Part shown: positions 16,386 through 24,243 of the stretch, piece after piece
Position numbering within the stretch: the stretch's first letter is position 1
How the letters are laid out: every line of letters starts with the position of its first letter
Assembly (NCBI GenBank): GCA_029865325.1
Contig: JAOUHF010000009.1
Coordinates: forward strand, 1-42,079
Origin: Thermoleophilia bacterium
Lineage (GTDB): Bacteria > Actinomycetota > Thermoleophilia > Gaiellales > Gaiellaceae
Direction of reading: 5' to 3'
DNA: 42,079 nucleotides
Position numbers and translations under genes: made by a program
Notes under the pieces: generated by a model
Database searches by the model: none
The model's input: only the letters and a program-made list of their open reading frames with translations
What the model was told of the DNA's origin: nothing

Positions 16386-18539
16386 GTGGCAGTCGCGACC
16401 CCTGAGAGCTACCTCGCCGACCTGAACGAGGCCCAGCGCGAGGCTGTCCTTGCCACCGAGGGCCCGCTTCTCGTCGTGGCGGGAGCGGGATCTGGCAAGA
16501 CGCGCGTCCTCACCTATCGCGTGGCGCACCTCATCCGCGCGTGCGGCGTCAAGCCGAACGAGATCCTCGCGATCACGTTCACGAACAAGGCGGCCGGAGA
16601 GATGCGCGAGCGCCTCGAGCGGATGCTCGGCACGACCGCGCGGGCGATCTGGATCCTGACGTTCCACGCCGCCTGTGGCCGGATGCTCCGCCGCGAGGCC
16701 GAACGGCTCGGCTACCGGTCGACGTTCACGATCTACGACGACCAGGACCAGGTACGCCTCACGAAGGCTTGCCTCGAGCAGCTCGGGAAGGACCCGAAGC
16801 GCTTCTCGCCCCGCGGGATCCACGCGCAGATCTCGCGCGCGAAGAACGAGCTCGTCTCACCCGAGGAGTACTCCAACCGCGTCGCCTCGTTCTGGGACCA
16901 GACGGTCGCAGAGACGTACGAGCTCTACCAGCGCCGCCTCCACGCCTCGAACGCCGTCGACTTCGACGATCTCTTGATGCTCACGGTGCAGGTCTTCGAG
17001 CGCTTCCCGGAGGCGCTCGAGCGCTGGCGCAAGGCGTTTCGCTATGTCCTCGTCGATGAGTACCAGGACACGAACCACGCGCAGTACCGGCTGCTCCAGC
17101 TCCTCGGCGGCGAGCACGGAAACGTGTGCGCCGTCGGGGACCCGGATCAATCGATCTACGCCTTCCGTGGCGCGGACATCCGCAACATCATGGAGTTCGA
17201 GCGCGACTTCCCCGGGACGCAGATCATCCCGCTCGAGCAGAATTACCGCTCGACGAACATGATCCTGCGCGCGGCCAATTCGCTCATCGAGCAGAACAGC
17301 GAGCGGAAGCCCAAGAACCTCTTCTCCGAGCTCGGCGAGGGGGATCCGGTTCGCGTGATCGAAGTCGAGGACGAGCACGCGGAGGCACGGTTCGTCGCGG
17401 CAGAGATCGCCGTGCTCATCGACGGGGGCCTGTCGGCAAGCGAGATCGGCGTCTTCTATCGCACGAACGCGCAGTCGCGGGTGCTCGAGGATGTGCTCGT
17501 CCGCCAGGACGTCCCGTACCAGGTGATCGGCGGGCCGCGCTTCTACGAGCGCGCGGAGATACGCGACGCGACCGCGTACCTGAGCGTGCTCGTCAATCCC
17601 CAGGACGCGACTTCGCTCCTCCGAATTGCGAACCGTCCACGTCGTGGGATCGGAGACACGTCGCTCCAGCGACTCGTCACCCATGCGGAGAACACCGGCC
17701 GCACGCTCTTCGGTGCGATGGCCGATCCGGAGGCGGCCGGCGTGACCGCCGCTTCATGTCGAGCGATCCGCGGCTTCCACGCGACCATGGAGTCGCTCAT
17801 GGCGCTCTCGCAGGAGCTTCCGGTGGACGAGATTCTCGAGCGCGTGCTCGTGAAGACGGGGACGCTCGACGCTCTCGAGGCCGAGCGGACGATCGAGGCG
17901 AGGGGGAGGATCGAAAACCTGCAGGAGCTCGTCGGGGTCGCCCGCGAGTATCGTCAGCAGACCGCCGACGCCGCGCTCGCCGGCTTCCTCCAGGACATTG
18001 CCCTCGTCTCCGACCAGGACACGATCTCCGACGACCGCGGTCTCGTCACGCTGATGACGCTGCACAACGCGAAGGGCCTCGAGTTCCGCGCAGTTTTCGT
18101 CATCGGGATGGAGGAAGGCGTCTTTCCGCACGTCCGCTCGATCGAGGAACAGGGGGTGGAGGAGGAGCGTCGCCTCTGCTACGTCGGGATGACCCGTGCG
18201 ATGGAGCGTCTGACGCTCACGCACACGCTGTCCCGCTCGCTCTTCGGTCGGAGGAGCTACAACCTCTCGTCCCGGTTCCTCGACGAGTTGCCGCGCGAGG
18301 TCGAGCGCGAGCGTCTGCGACTGTCTTCCTGGAGCGGCTACGGCACCCAGCCGGGCGCCGTGGTCGAGCCGCGCCCGGGCATCGCGCTGTCCACCGGCGA
18401 CACCGTCCGACACGGGTCTTTGGGCGAGGGAATCGTGACCGGGATGGAGCCGGGCGGTGTCGTTACGATCCGCTTCGCGGAAGATGGGACGGAGCGGAGA
18501 CTGATGGTCGAGTACGCGCCTCTGGAGAAGGTCTCCTGA
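16386..18539 (+). CDS. pcrA: ATP-dependent 3'-5' DNA helicase, UvrD/PcrA type
   Basis: A 717-residue superfamily 1A helicase for repair and replication restart. Motifs in order: Q motif LNEAQREAV, Walker A AGAGSGKT (about residue 37), ITFTNKAA, Walker B VLVDEYQDTN, GDPDQSIYAFRGA, QNYRST, LMTLHNAKGLEF and YVGMTRA. The last 45 residues (GDTVRHGSLGEGIV onward) form the Tudor-like PcrA C-terminal domain that contacts RNA polymerase. The length is normal. The GTG start is close behind a -10-like box. It overlaps the following acetyltransferase gene by four bases. Confidence 0.97.
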   Translation: MAVATPESYLADLNEAQREAVLATEGPLLVVAGAGSGKTRVLTYRVAHLIRACGVKPNEILAITFTNKAAGEMRERLERMLGTTARAIWILTFHAACGRMLRREAERLGYRSTFTIYDDQDQVRLTKACLEQLGKDPKRFSPRGIHAQISRAKNELVSPEEYSNRVASFWDQTVAETYELYQRRLHASNAVDFDDLLMLTVQVFERFPEALERWRKAFRYVLVDEYQDTNHAQYRLLQLLGGEHGNVCAVGDPDQSIYAFRGADIRNIMEFERDFPGTQIIPLEQNYRSTNMILRAANSLIEQNSERKPKNLFSELGEGDPVRVIEVEDEHAEARFVAAEIAVLIDGGLSASEIGVFYRTNAQSRVLEDVLVRQDVPYQVIGGPRFYERAEIRDATAYLSVLVNPQDATSLLRIANRPRRGIGDTSLQRLVTHAENTGRTLFGAMADPEAAGVTAASCRAIRGFHATMESLMALSQELPVDEILERVLVKTGTLDALEAERTIEARGRIENLQELVGVAREYRQQTADAALAGFLQDIALVSDQDTISDDRGLVTLMTLHNAKGLEFRAVFVIGMEEGVFPHVRSIEEQGVEEERRLCYVGMTRAMERLTLTHTLSRSLFGRRSYNLSSRFLDELPREVERERLRLSSWSGYGTQPGAVVEPRPGIALSTGDTVRHGSLGEGIVTGMEPGGVVTIRFAEDGTERRLMVEYAPLEKVS

Positions 18540-19750
18540 AGCTCACGATCGCGCCCTGCACGAACCTCGACGAGTTCGGCCAGGCGGTCTTTGCGATCGG
18601 GCAGTACTTCGGCCTGGAGCCGACCGAGGAGCGCATGGAGCGCTTCTCGAAGAACCTCCCGATCGAGCGCATGCACGCTGCGAGAGAGGGCGGCAAGACC
18701 GTCGGCGGCGCAGGCGCTTTCCCCTTCGAGCTGACCGTGCCGGGCGGAGTCGTGCCGACTGCGGGCGTCACCGTCGTCGGAACGTTCCCGACGCATCGCC
18801 GGCGCGGAGTCCTGCGTTCGTTGATGCGCGCACAGCTCGACGACGTCCACGAGCGGGGCGAGCCCCTGGCGCTCCTGTGGGCCTCCGAGGACACGATCTA
18901 CGGAAGATTCGGCTACGGGATGGCGTCACGGACCGGGAGCGTCTCGATCCCGAAGGAGCACTCGGCCTACGCGCAGCCCAACGAGCGTCGGGCGGCGCTG
19001 CGGATCGTCGACGCGGGGGAAGCCCTCACACTCTTCCCGCGTGTGTGGAACAGAGTTCGCCTGAAGACGCCGGGGATGATTGCTCGGACGCGCAACTGGT
19101 GGGAGTACCGGGTCCTGTTCGAGCCGCCGGCCGGCGGGGGAGAAGGGGGACCGAAGCGCTTCGTGGTGCTCGAGAGCGAGGGGAGGCCGGAGGGATACGC
19201 GATCTACCGGCACAAGCCCAAGTGGGACGAAGGAGAGTCGGACGCGGAACTCGAGGTCGTCGAGGCGATCGCGCTCGACGGGCGCCCGACCGCGGAGATC
19301 TGGCGCTACCTGCTCGACATCGACTGGTCGGCGCGGACGACCGCAGGCCTGCTGCCGTCGGATCATCCGCTCTGGTGGCTCCTCGCAACCCCGAGGCGCA
19401 TGCGGCTCAAGATCGGTGACGGGCTGTGGGTTCGGCTCGTCGACGTCGGCGCGGCTCTGTCCGCGCGCACGTACGCGACCGACGGCGCGATCGTCTTCGA
19501 CGTGCTCGATGAGTTCTGCCCTTGGAATGAAGGTCGATGGCGGCTCGCTGACGGGCGCGCGAAGAGGACGACGGCCGCGGCGCAGCTCCGCTGCGACGTC
19601 ACCATGCTCGGCTCGGTCTATCTCGGCGGCTTCACGTTCTCCCAGCTCGTCCGGGGTGGAAGAGTCGAGGAGTTGCGGCGTGGCGCGGCGGTGAGAGCGG
19701 ACGCGATCTTCGCGACCGATCGCGCACCCTGGTGCCCCGAGATCTTCTGA
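18536..19750 (+). CDS. Eis-like GNAT N-acetyltransferase, probable CTG start
   Basis: A protein of about 404 residues with the three-part Eis layout: GNAT domain (VTVVGTFPTHRRRGVLRSLM is the acetyl-CoA loop), a second GNAT-like half, and a C-terminal sterol-carrier-like domain. Members acetylate amines; aminoglycosides and polyamines are known substrates in relatives, the substrate here is unknown. No ATG, GTG or TTG is available near the expected N-terminus. CTG 18536 overlaps the pcrA stop (CTGA) and GGAGAAGG lies eight bases before it, giving the expected family length. An internal ATG would remove about 30 conserved residues. It is therefore likely translated by coupling to pcrA. Confidence 0.82.
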   Translation: MKLTIAPCTNLDEFGQAVFAIGQYFGLEPTEERMERFSKNLPIERMHAAREGGKTVGGAGAFPFELTVPGGVVPTAGVTVVGTFPTHRRRGVLRSLMRAQLDDVHERGEPLALLWASEDTIYGRFGYGMASRTGSVSIPKEHSAYAQPNERRAALRIVDAGEALTLFPRVWNRVRLKTPGMIARTRNWWEYRVLFEPPAGGGEGGPKRFVVLESEGRPEGYAIYRHKPKWDEGESDAELEVVEAIALDGRPTAEIWRYLLDIDWSARTTAGLLPSDHPLWWLLATPRRMRLKIGDGLWVRLVDVGAALSARTYATDGAIVFDVLDEFCPWNEGRWRLADGRAKRTTAAAQLRCDVTMLGSVYLGGFTFSQLVRGGRVEELRRGAAVRADAIFATDRAPWCPEIF

Positions 19751-19771
19751 GGGGCTGCGCAGACAAGCCGC

Positions 19772-19777
19772 TACCAT
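19772..19777 (+). promoter_or_regulatory. Putative -10 box of the former tRNA-Val gene
   Basis: TACCAT lies ten bases before the tRNA fragment at 19788. It may be what remains of the original tRNA promoter on the left side of the accessory region. Confidence 0.35.
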
Positions 19778-19786
19778 CGGCTGCCC

Positions 19787-19813
19787 GGGGCGGTTAGCTC
19801 AGTTGGGAGAGCA
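19787..19813 (+). repeat. Left copy of 27-nt direct repeat bounding the accessory region
   Basis: These 27 bases are identical to 42001-42027 in the same orientation, 22.2 kb away. They comprise one G plus the 5' third of tRNA-Val. They resemble an attachment-site duplication. Confidence 0.85.
19788..19813 (+). pseudogene. 5' fragment of a tRNA-Val gene
   Basis: The acceptor strand GGGCGGT, the D-arm GCTCAGTTGGGAGAGC and base 26 are identical to the intact tRNA-Val(GAC) at 42002. After base 19813 the sequence departs completely: no anticodon stem, T-arm or 3' acceptor strand can be found downstream. It is therefore a truncated tRNA and marks the left edge of the accessory region. Confidence 0.88.
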
Positions 19814-19874
19814 GGCACTCAACCCCAGCAACGAGAGTCCTCTTGCAGTGTCTTCTGCGCCACTCCATGAGCCT

Positions 19875-19899
19875 ATAACCCTCATGAACAAAGGGATTC
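19875..19899 (+). repeat. Dispersed 25-nt repeat, copy 1
   Basis: Shares the frame AACCC-x-CATGAA then AAAGGGA-x-TC with the copies at 20075 and 20362 at the same length, without gaps. Confidence 0.6.
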
Positions 19900-20074
19900 T
19901 GGCGCTTCGTGAGCGCGAGAGTCCTCTTTCTCGATCTCCCAAGTGGTCGTAGGGCACGAACCGGAGGCTCATCACTGAAGCTCCCGTGCTCCTGGACGAC
20001 AAGTGGCTCGAACGGGTGGAGTGGTGACTGCTACACGAAGGTGTCCGAGCGCGCATCGCAGCACCGCGTAGCTT

Positions 20075-20099
20075 CAAACCCGCATGAATACAGGGAATC
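20075..20099 (+). repeat. Dispersed 25-nt repeat, copy 2
   Basis: Reads AAACCCGCATGAAT then ACAGGGAATC; closest to the consensus of the three copies. Confidence 0.6.
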
Positions 20100-20361
20100 A
20101 GGGTGACACGAGTCCTGATCACGGGCGAGCAGAGATACTGTCACGACCAACGTGAAGCTCCCCGTCACCAGGGTACGAGTAGGTGTTGGGAGTGGGGAGT
20201 GGGCGGGATGTCCCCCGAAGACGGGTCCGGCAGCGTGGGAGAGGGCGTTAGGAGGGCGATCGGGGCAGGTCGTTTCAGAACGGGCGATGAAACGCACGTT
20301 CCGCAGCGCTCAGAGGGCCTGTGTCAGCGCGTGCTCGCGCGTCATCTCGCCCAGCAGACGG

Positions 20362-20386
20362 CAAACCCGCATCGATAAAGGGGATC
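20362..20386 (+). repeat. Dispersed 25-nt repeat, copy 3
   Basis: Reads AAACCCGCATCGAT then AAAGGGGATC; same length as the other two copies, with only a few substitutions relative to copy 2. Confidence 0.6.
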
Positions 20387-20510
20387 CGTGCGTCTGCCTG
20401 TACGGGTGCATCGTTTCGTTTGGGCATAACAAGAGGCGGCGGTTTCGCGGGTGGAAGCGGACTCTTGGTGGCGGGGACGTGACGGCGCCTGTGCGGAGAC
20501 CGTGGCAGGA

Positions 20511-21398
20511 TCAGGGCTCGCGCCGCCAGGTACGGACCTCGGGCGACCACGCTCCCGCAATCGTCGTGCCGTCGAGGATCGGATCGAGGAGTGCAGCTGC
20601 AGCTACGTAGCCGTCGTGGAGATCCGTCGACACCTCGACGGGCACGGCGAGTTCGCGGTAGGGGACGGCCCACTCGGCTGGGGGCGCGGGAAGCTCTCGC
20701 GGGGGTTCGTGTTCCGCACGGATGGAGAACGTCGTGGAGATCGCCTCGCGGAGGCTCGCCGCGTCGAGCGCGAACAGGCTGGCGATGATCGCGAGGTCGA
20801 TGAGATCTTTGACTCGGGTACTCGGACGCGAGCCTTGGTAGCGACGCGTGTAGGCGTGCAGCTTCTCGGCAACCTGAAGCTCGAGCGGCATTGTCGGCAC
20901 AGAGACAGGCTCGATCCCCGCGAATGTCAGGAGGTCCGAGGTCAGTACCGTCTCTGGATCCGTGATCGGATCGCTGCGGACACCGACGTCGAGAACGAAT
21001 GTATCGAAGGTTCGGCCGGCGAGAGCGGCGGTCACGCGAAAGCGACGGCTCCCACCGGGTCGATCGGGCGGCGTCCCGCTCCGCTCGACCGGGAACGAGA
21101 AGAAGTCGCCCGCGTCTGTGGATGCGGCATCAAGCAGGGTATCGAGCAGTTCTTCTTCAGCTGCTTGCCAGTCGAGGTCGATGTCGCGGGTGGTGCGCGC
21201 ACGTCCTGCGAGCCGCAGGTCGAGGGCGAATCCTCCTTTGAGCACCCACAGGCCCGGGGCGCTGATGATCAGCCGAGCGAGGAAGCGATCAAAGACGACA
21301 CGCTTGCGGTCGCGAGCGGTGTCGGCTCCAGCGGGCGCACGGTTACTTAGCCGCTCCTCGAGCGCCTGTCGGAACGCGGTCGCGTCCGGGTATCTCAC
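20511..21398 (-). CDS. abiEii: AbiEii/AbiGii-type nucleotidyltransferase toxin
   Basis: A 295-residue toxin of the type IV AbiE toxin-antitoxin family. KGGFALDLRL (residues 54-63) followed by RDIDLD (71-76) gives the GG and DxD of a DNA polymerase-beta-like nucleotidyltransferase; ELQVAEKLHAY and RVKDLIDL are the later conserved Lys and Asp motifs. AbiEii proteins arrest growth and can abort phage infection. GTG 21398 overlaps the antitoxin stop (GTGA); the longer open frame upstream is antisense to nothing and lies inside the antitoxin gene. The order antitoxin then toxin is the family norm. Confidence 0.9.
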   Translation of the reverse strand: MRYPDATAFRQALEERLSNRAPAGADTARDRKRVVFDRFLARLIISAPGLWVLKGGFALDLRLAGRARTTRDIDLDWQAAEEELLDTLLDAASTDAGDFFSFPVERSGTPPDRPGGSRRFRVTAALAGRTFDTFVLDVGVRSDPITDPETVLTSDLLTFAGIEPVSVPTMPLELQVAEKLHAYTRRYQGSRPSTRVKDLIDLAIIASLFALDAASLREAISTTFSIRAEHEPPRELPAPPAEWAVPYRELAVPVEVSTDLHDGYVAAAALLDPILDGTTIAGAWSPEVRTWRREP

Positions 21399-22000
21399 GC
21401 AGCCACACGATCGAGCACACGATCGATGAAGTGCCGCACGCGTGCCGGACGGCCAGCAGCCGCGGCGCGAAGTCGGCGCGGAGTCGTCAGGCCACGCTCG
21501 AGGGCCTGGTCGGCGGCGAGCTCGATCTGGTCCGGCCCGGTTCCAGCTTCGAGTGAGTCCACGATGCTGTCCTCCGGACTTGTCACCGGCATTCCGTTCA
21601 CGGTGCGGATCGCTCCCGGCTCTGCCGGTCGCGCGGGCGTATGGAGTCGAACCCCTAGGCGCGGACGCTGCCCGCGTCGGGATCGGGGAACGGTCAGATG
21701 GATCGCGCGCGGTATCACGTCCGAGAGCTCGTAGAGCTCGAGCGCGCTCTCGTGGGAGACGACGGCTGGTACGTCTCGGAGTGGAAGCCAAGCGGCCATG
21801 ACATGCTCGTGTGGGGTGGAGGGGAAGTGGCGTATCCGATAGAGACCGGGGCGAACGCGGGCGAAGCGCCCGTGCGGGCGGGCATGGTGACGAAGGGTGG
21901 TTCGTGCCATGCCCGCGTCGAGCGCCTGTTTGGCCGTGAAGTAGCCAGCTTGTGCCTCAGCGAGTCGGTAGAGCGTATCGTGGTCAATAGCGTCAGACAT
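21395..22000 (-). CDS. abiEi: AbiEi-type antitoxin / autorepressor
   Basis: A 201-residue antitoxin. The N-terminal winged-helix region (LAEAQAGYFTAKQALDAGM) is the AbiEi_4 type that binds the promoter; RVRPGLYRI follows, and the C-terminal part includes GVRLHTPARP and the SPEDSIVDSLE segment found in AbiEi proteins. ATG 22000 is chosen over a TTG seven codons upstream because a palindrome occupies the bases just before it. By analogy with known AbiEi it should repress its own operon. Little or no leader would remain if the -10 box at 22010-22015 is used. Confidence 0.88.
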   Translation of the reverse strand: MSDAIDHDTLYRLAEAQAGYFTAKQALDAGMARTTLRHHARPHGRFARVRPGLYRIRHFPSTPHEHVMAAWLPLRDVPAVVSHESALELYELSDVIPRAIHLTVPRSRRGQRPRLGVRLHTPARPAEPGAIRTVNGMPVTSPEDSIVDSLEAGTGPDQIELAADQALERGLTTPRRLRAAAAGRPARVRHFIDRVLDRVAA

Positions 22001-22002
22001 AT

Positions 22003-22019
22003 GAGCTATACAGTAGCTC
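22003..22019 (-). promoter_or_regulatory. Palindromic operator of the AbiE operon
   Basis: GAGCTA and TAGCTC flank five bases immediately upstream of the antitoxin ATG. Repression by binding of AbiEi to inverted repeats is the known family mode, so this is the likely operator. Confidence 0.65.
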
Positions 22020-22037
22020 AAAAGTCGGACTAATCAA
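22010..22037 (-). promoter_or_regulatory. Putative AbiE promoter
   Basis: On the - strand, TTGATT (22037-22032) and TACTGT (22015-22010) are spaced by 16 bases. The -10 box lies inside the palindrome, so operator occupancy would block polymerase. The transcription start would fall within a few bases of the ATG. Confidence 0.5.
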
Positions 22038-22091
22038 GATTTGGGTTGGCGTCCGGTGCGGGGCCAAGCTTGAGAGAGCCGTGGCTCACCC

Positions 22092-23258
22092 TTACCGCGT
22101 CGGGCGGGGTGTGCGCTCCGACGCCCCGAGGTCACGCTCGAACTGATCTAGGAGGGCGAAGAGACCGACGCTCTCCCAGGCGCGGTTGCGCCGGCCGACG
22201 CTCGTCTGTCGAACAACGTCGGCTCCTTCAAGACGAACGAGGGCCTGTCGGGCTTGCTCATCGCTGCCGCCGAGGAGCTCTGTGGCAACACGGACGTTGA
22301 TGATCGGATAAGAGGGGAGGAGCTCGATCAGGCGCCGGGCACCCGAGCCTCGGCGAGGGTTGCCGGCCGAGTCGATCCACTTGTCTTGTAGTTCGGCGAC
22401 GCGATCGGCGAACTGGCGCGCTCCGGTCGCCGCCTTGTACACGGCATCGACGAACACGCGGTACCAGTCGTCTTCGTTGCCGGTGCGAAAGCTCGTCAGG
22501 CCTGCGACGTAGCGGTCGGCCTCACCGGCGAGGACGAGGCTGACCGGCGGCAGATACGTCGGAGCCAGACCTCTCCGCCTCAGCACCGCAAGGACGAGCG
22601 CTCGTCCGACGCGGCCGTTGCCGTCGGGGAAGGGGTGGATCGTCTCGAACTGAACGTGCGCGATTGCCGCCTGAAGCACAGCAGGAACGTCCTCGCGATT
22701 CAGAAAGGCGCAGAGGTCGTCCAAGAGCTCGGGAACGACTTCTGGCGGCGGCGGTACGAACTCGGCGTTGCGAGGGCTTGTGGCCTCGCCGCCGATCCAG
22801 TTCTGCTCGTCGCGTACGACTCCACCAAGGTGGGCATCCCGCGTTCCCTCGAGGAGAAAATGGTGGATCTCGACGATGTGGGCGCTCGCGAACTCGTCAA
22901 CTTCGCTCGCGAGTTCGACCGCGCGCTCGAGTGCTCTGATGTTGGCGAGGACGCTCTGCGCGGTGATGTCGGTTGCCTCGGGCGTGAATGCGGCTTTCGC
23001 GAGACGCCGGTGGGAGAGCACGAGTCCTTCGATGCGTGACGAGGCAACCGACTCGACCCGAAGCAGCTGGCGAGCAAGTGACTCGAAGTTGAGTCCACCG
23101 GGAGGCACCTCGTTGAGTTGCCTCGTCGCCTGCTCCGCGTTCACAGCCGCTGCGGCGATCTGCGAGGTGAGTTGGAACTCCTCCTCGCCGATGGGGTTCG
23201 GGACATATGCGTGATAAGAGAAGCTCCGCCGTGCCGAACGGCCACCGAGCGCGTCCAT
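22092..23258 (-). CDS. Fic-family protein (AMP transferase), class II
   Basis: A 388-residue Fic protein. HPFPDGNGRVGR (residues 208-219) is the complete catalytic motif HxFxxGNGRxxR. SSRIEG (73-78) is the inhibitory helix motif (S/T)xxxE(G/N), placed before the Fic core as in class II proteins, so the enzyme should be self-inhibited. A winged-helix-like C-terminus (TELLGGSDEQARQALVRLEGADVV in two parts) may bind DNA. Fic enzymes usually AMPylate target proteins. ATG 23258 is preferred; GTG 23324 (410 residues) is possible and sits next to a palindrome. It lies beside the AbiE pair in a defence-like segment. Confidence 0.9.
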   Translation of the reverse strand: MDALGGRSARRSFSYHAYVPNPIGEEEFQLTSQIAAAAVNAEQATRQLNEVPPGGLNFESLARQLLRVESVASSRIEGLVLSHRRLAKAAFTPEATDITAQSVLANIRALERAVELASEVDEFASAHIVEIHHFLLEGTRDAHLGGVVRDEQNWIGGEATSPRNAEFVPPPPEVVPELLDDLCAFLNREDVPAVLQAAIAHVQFETIHPFPDGNGRVGRALVLAVLRRRGLAPTYLPPVSLVLAGEADRYVAGLTSFRTGNEDDWYRVFVDAVYKAATGARQFADRVAELQDKWIDSAGNPRRGSGARRLIELLPSYPIINVRVATELLGGSDEQARQALVRLEGADVVRQTSVGRRNRAWESVGLFALLDQFERDLGASERTPRPTR

Positions 23259-23336
23259 CTGCAGAGGCCACTGCCGTCGTACTTGCTTGCCTCGTGGGCG
23301 ACGTTTAGGTTCTGGACGAGTCACTCTATGGCCAAG

Positions 23337-23350
23337 GTTATCACGATAAC
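23337..23350 (-). promoter_or_regulatory. Perfect 14-bp palindrome upstream of the Fic gene
   Basis: GTTATC and GATAAC flank AC. The symmetry extends, with one mismatch, to 20 bp. It lies 79 bases before the ATG and 13 before the alternative GTG, suitable for an operator. Confidence 0.45.
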
Positions 23351-23369
23351 TTTGGATAAGAGACCGCTG

Positions 23370-23383
23370 ACCCAAAGTTGGGT
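23370..23383 (-). promoter_or_regulatory. Second palindrome upstream of the Fic gene
   Basis: ACCCAA and TTGGGT flank AG, 19 bases beyond the first palindrome. It is a different word, so two regulators or a promoter-overlapping site are possible. Confidence 0.4.
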
Positions 23384-23522
23384 GGCGGGCAGCTCTACCC
23401 GCTCGTGCACCTGTGCCCAAACCTCCTTGCGCAACTCTGGGTAACAGCCGAGATCGCCCGACTTTGTGCACCTCTGGGTGGCTGCGGTCAGGTGAGATTG
23501 ACCGCGTAGAGCCGGCGTCCCG

Positions 23523-23822
23523 TCAGGGCAGCTGCCTGATCACCGTGGCCCTGAACGGCACGGCCAGCATCTCGAGCAGAGGTGCATAGGCGCCGGTGGC
23601 CGCAGCCTCTGCCATGTGCGCTGCCCGCGCCTCGGCCGACTCCCACTCGGCAATCTCGATCAGCATGTCGGGGTTATCGAGCACCTCGTAGCGCGTGCTG
23701 CCCAGGAAACCGCGCTGGCTCGGTACCTCGTTCGAGACGATGGTCGCGAGCACACGCTGCAGCTCATCCCGTCTTCCTGGTTCAGCCTGCAGTTCGACGA
23801 TCACCTTGATGGCCAACTTCAT
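23523..23822 (-). CDS. Antibiotic biosynthesis monooxygenase (ABM) domain protein
   Basis: A 99-residue single-domain protein of the dimeric alpha/beta-barrel ABM family (YgiN-like). VIVELQAEPGRRDELQRVL starts the fold and YEVLDNPDMLIEIAEWES carries the central strand and conserved W. Many members are quinol or small aromatic monooxygenases without cofactors. ATG 23822 follows GAGGAGAGG at good spacing. It appears monocistronic. The substrate cannot be read from the sequence. Confidence 0.85.
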   Translation of the reverse strand: MKLAIKVIVELQAEPGRRDELQRVLATIVSNEVPSQRGFLGSTRYEVLDNPDMLIEIAEWESAEARAAHMAEAAATGAYAPLLEMLAVPFRATVIRQLP

Positions 23823-24009
23823 CCTCTCCTCTCCACGACACTCCCTCTGCGGACAGCCGGCTCACCCCCGCCTTCTATCTACCATCCGTGCCTCCGGGAG
23901 CGCTGCCAGAGAAGGGACGGTGTCTGCGCGAGTGCGCAGGAACGAGAGCCGGAAGCCCCGAGCGCCGCACGAAGACCCCGCTTAGGCCGCGAGGACGCGC
24001 GGTGGGGGA

Positions 24010-24069
24010 GTAGGTCGGCGGGGCAGCGGTCACGCCTGGCGACGGCGGTCTTGCTGCCTGCCGACCTAC
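24010..24069. repeat. 10-bp inverted repeat at the integrase remnant
   Basis: GTAGGTCGGC (24010-24019) and GCCGACCTAC (24060-24069) are perfect inverted copies about 40 bases apart. They could form a large hairpin or be a trace of a mobile element end. Confidence 0.4.
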
Positions 24070-24243
24070 GTACCCTTCGAGGCGTTTCTCGCCAATCTTC
24101 GACGGCGCGCCAAGGCGCCCCGCACGATCAAACGCTGGTCTGTCGAGCTCTATCGTTTCGTCGCATGGGTATGGTTTCCGGTGTTCACTCGCACGATGCG
24201 GGGGCCGTGGCCCTTGAAGTATCGAAGAACTCGGAACCGCTGA
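24058..24243 (+). pseudogene. Remnant of a tyrosine recombinase (integrase) N-terminal domain
   Basis: In the frame of base 24058 the translation includes YVPFEAFLANLRRRAK followed by APRTIKRWSVELYRFVAW, which matches the core-binding (SAM-like) domain of XerC/phage integrases, where the pattern is F-x-x-x-L-x-x-R then APxTIxxYxxxLxxFxxW. No start codon precedes it in frame and the frame stops at 24243 without any catalytic domain. Similarity fades after about 24171. It is a decayed fragment that fits an old insertion at the neighbouring tRNA gene. Confidence 0.6.

Larger units (their letters stand above)
19814..20510. other. Non-coding stretch with scattered repeats
   Basis: About 700 bases without a credible gene on either strand: open frames here are short and lack family features. 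It holds three copies of a 25-nt degenerate repeat (19875, 20075, 20362) and two copies of CGAGAGTCCTCTT (19832-19844 and 19916-19928). The stretch begins exactly where the tRNA fragment breaks off. Confidence 0.7.

Noticed and set aside
17126-18535. Long upstream extension of the acetyltransferase frame through pcrA
   Set aside because: The extension is antisense-like Arg-rich sequence in another frame of pcrA; family length and ribosome site favour the start at 18536.
19788-20110. A complete tRNA interrupted by an intron at the left tRNA
   Set aside because: No anticodon-stem partner, T-arm or ACCGCCC 3' strand was found downstream, and no group I intron core was recognised.
19832-20386. 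CRISPR array from the 25-nt repeats
   Set aside because: Only three degenerate copies with spacings of 200 and 287 bases, and no cas genes.
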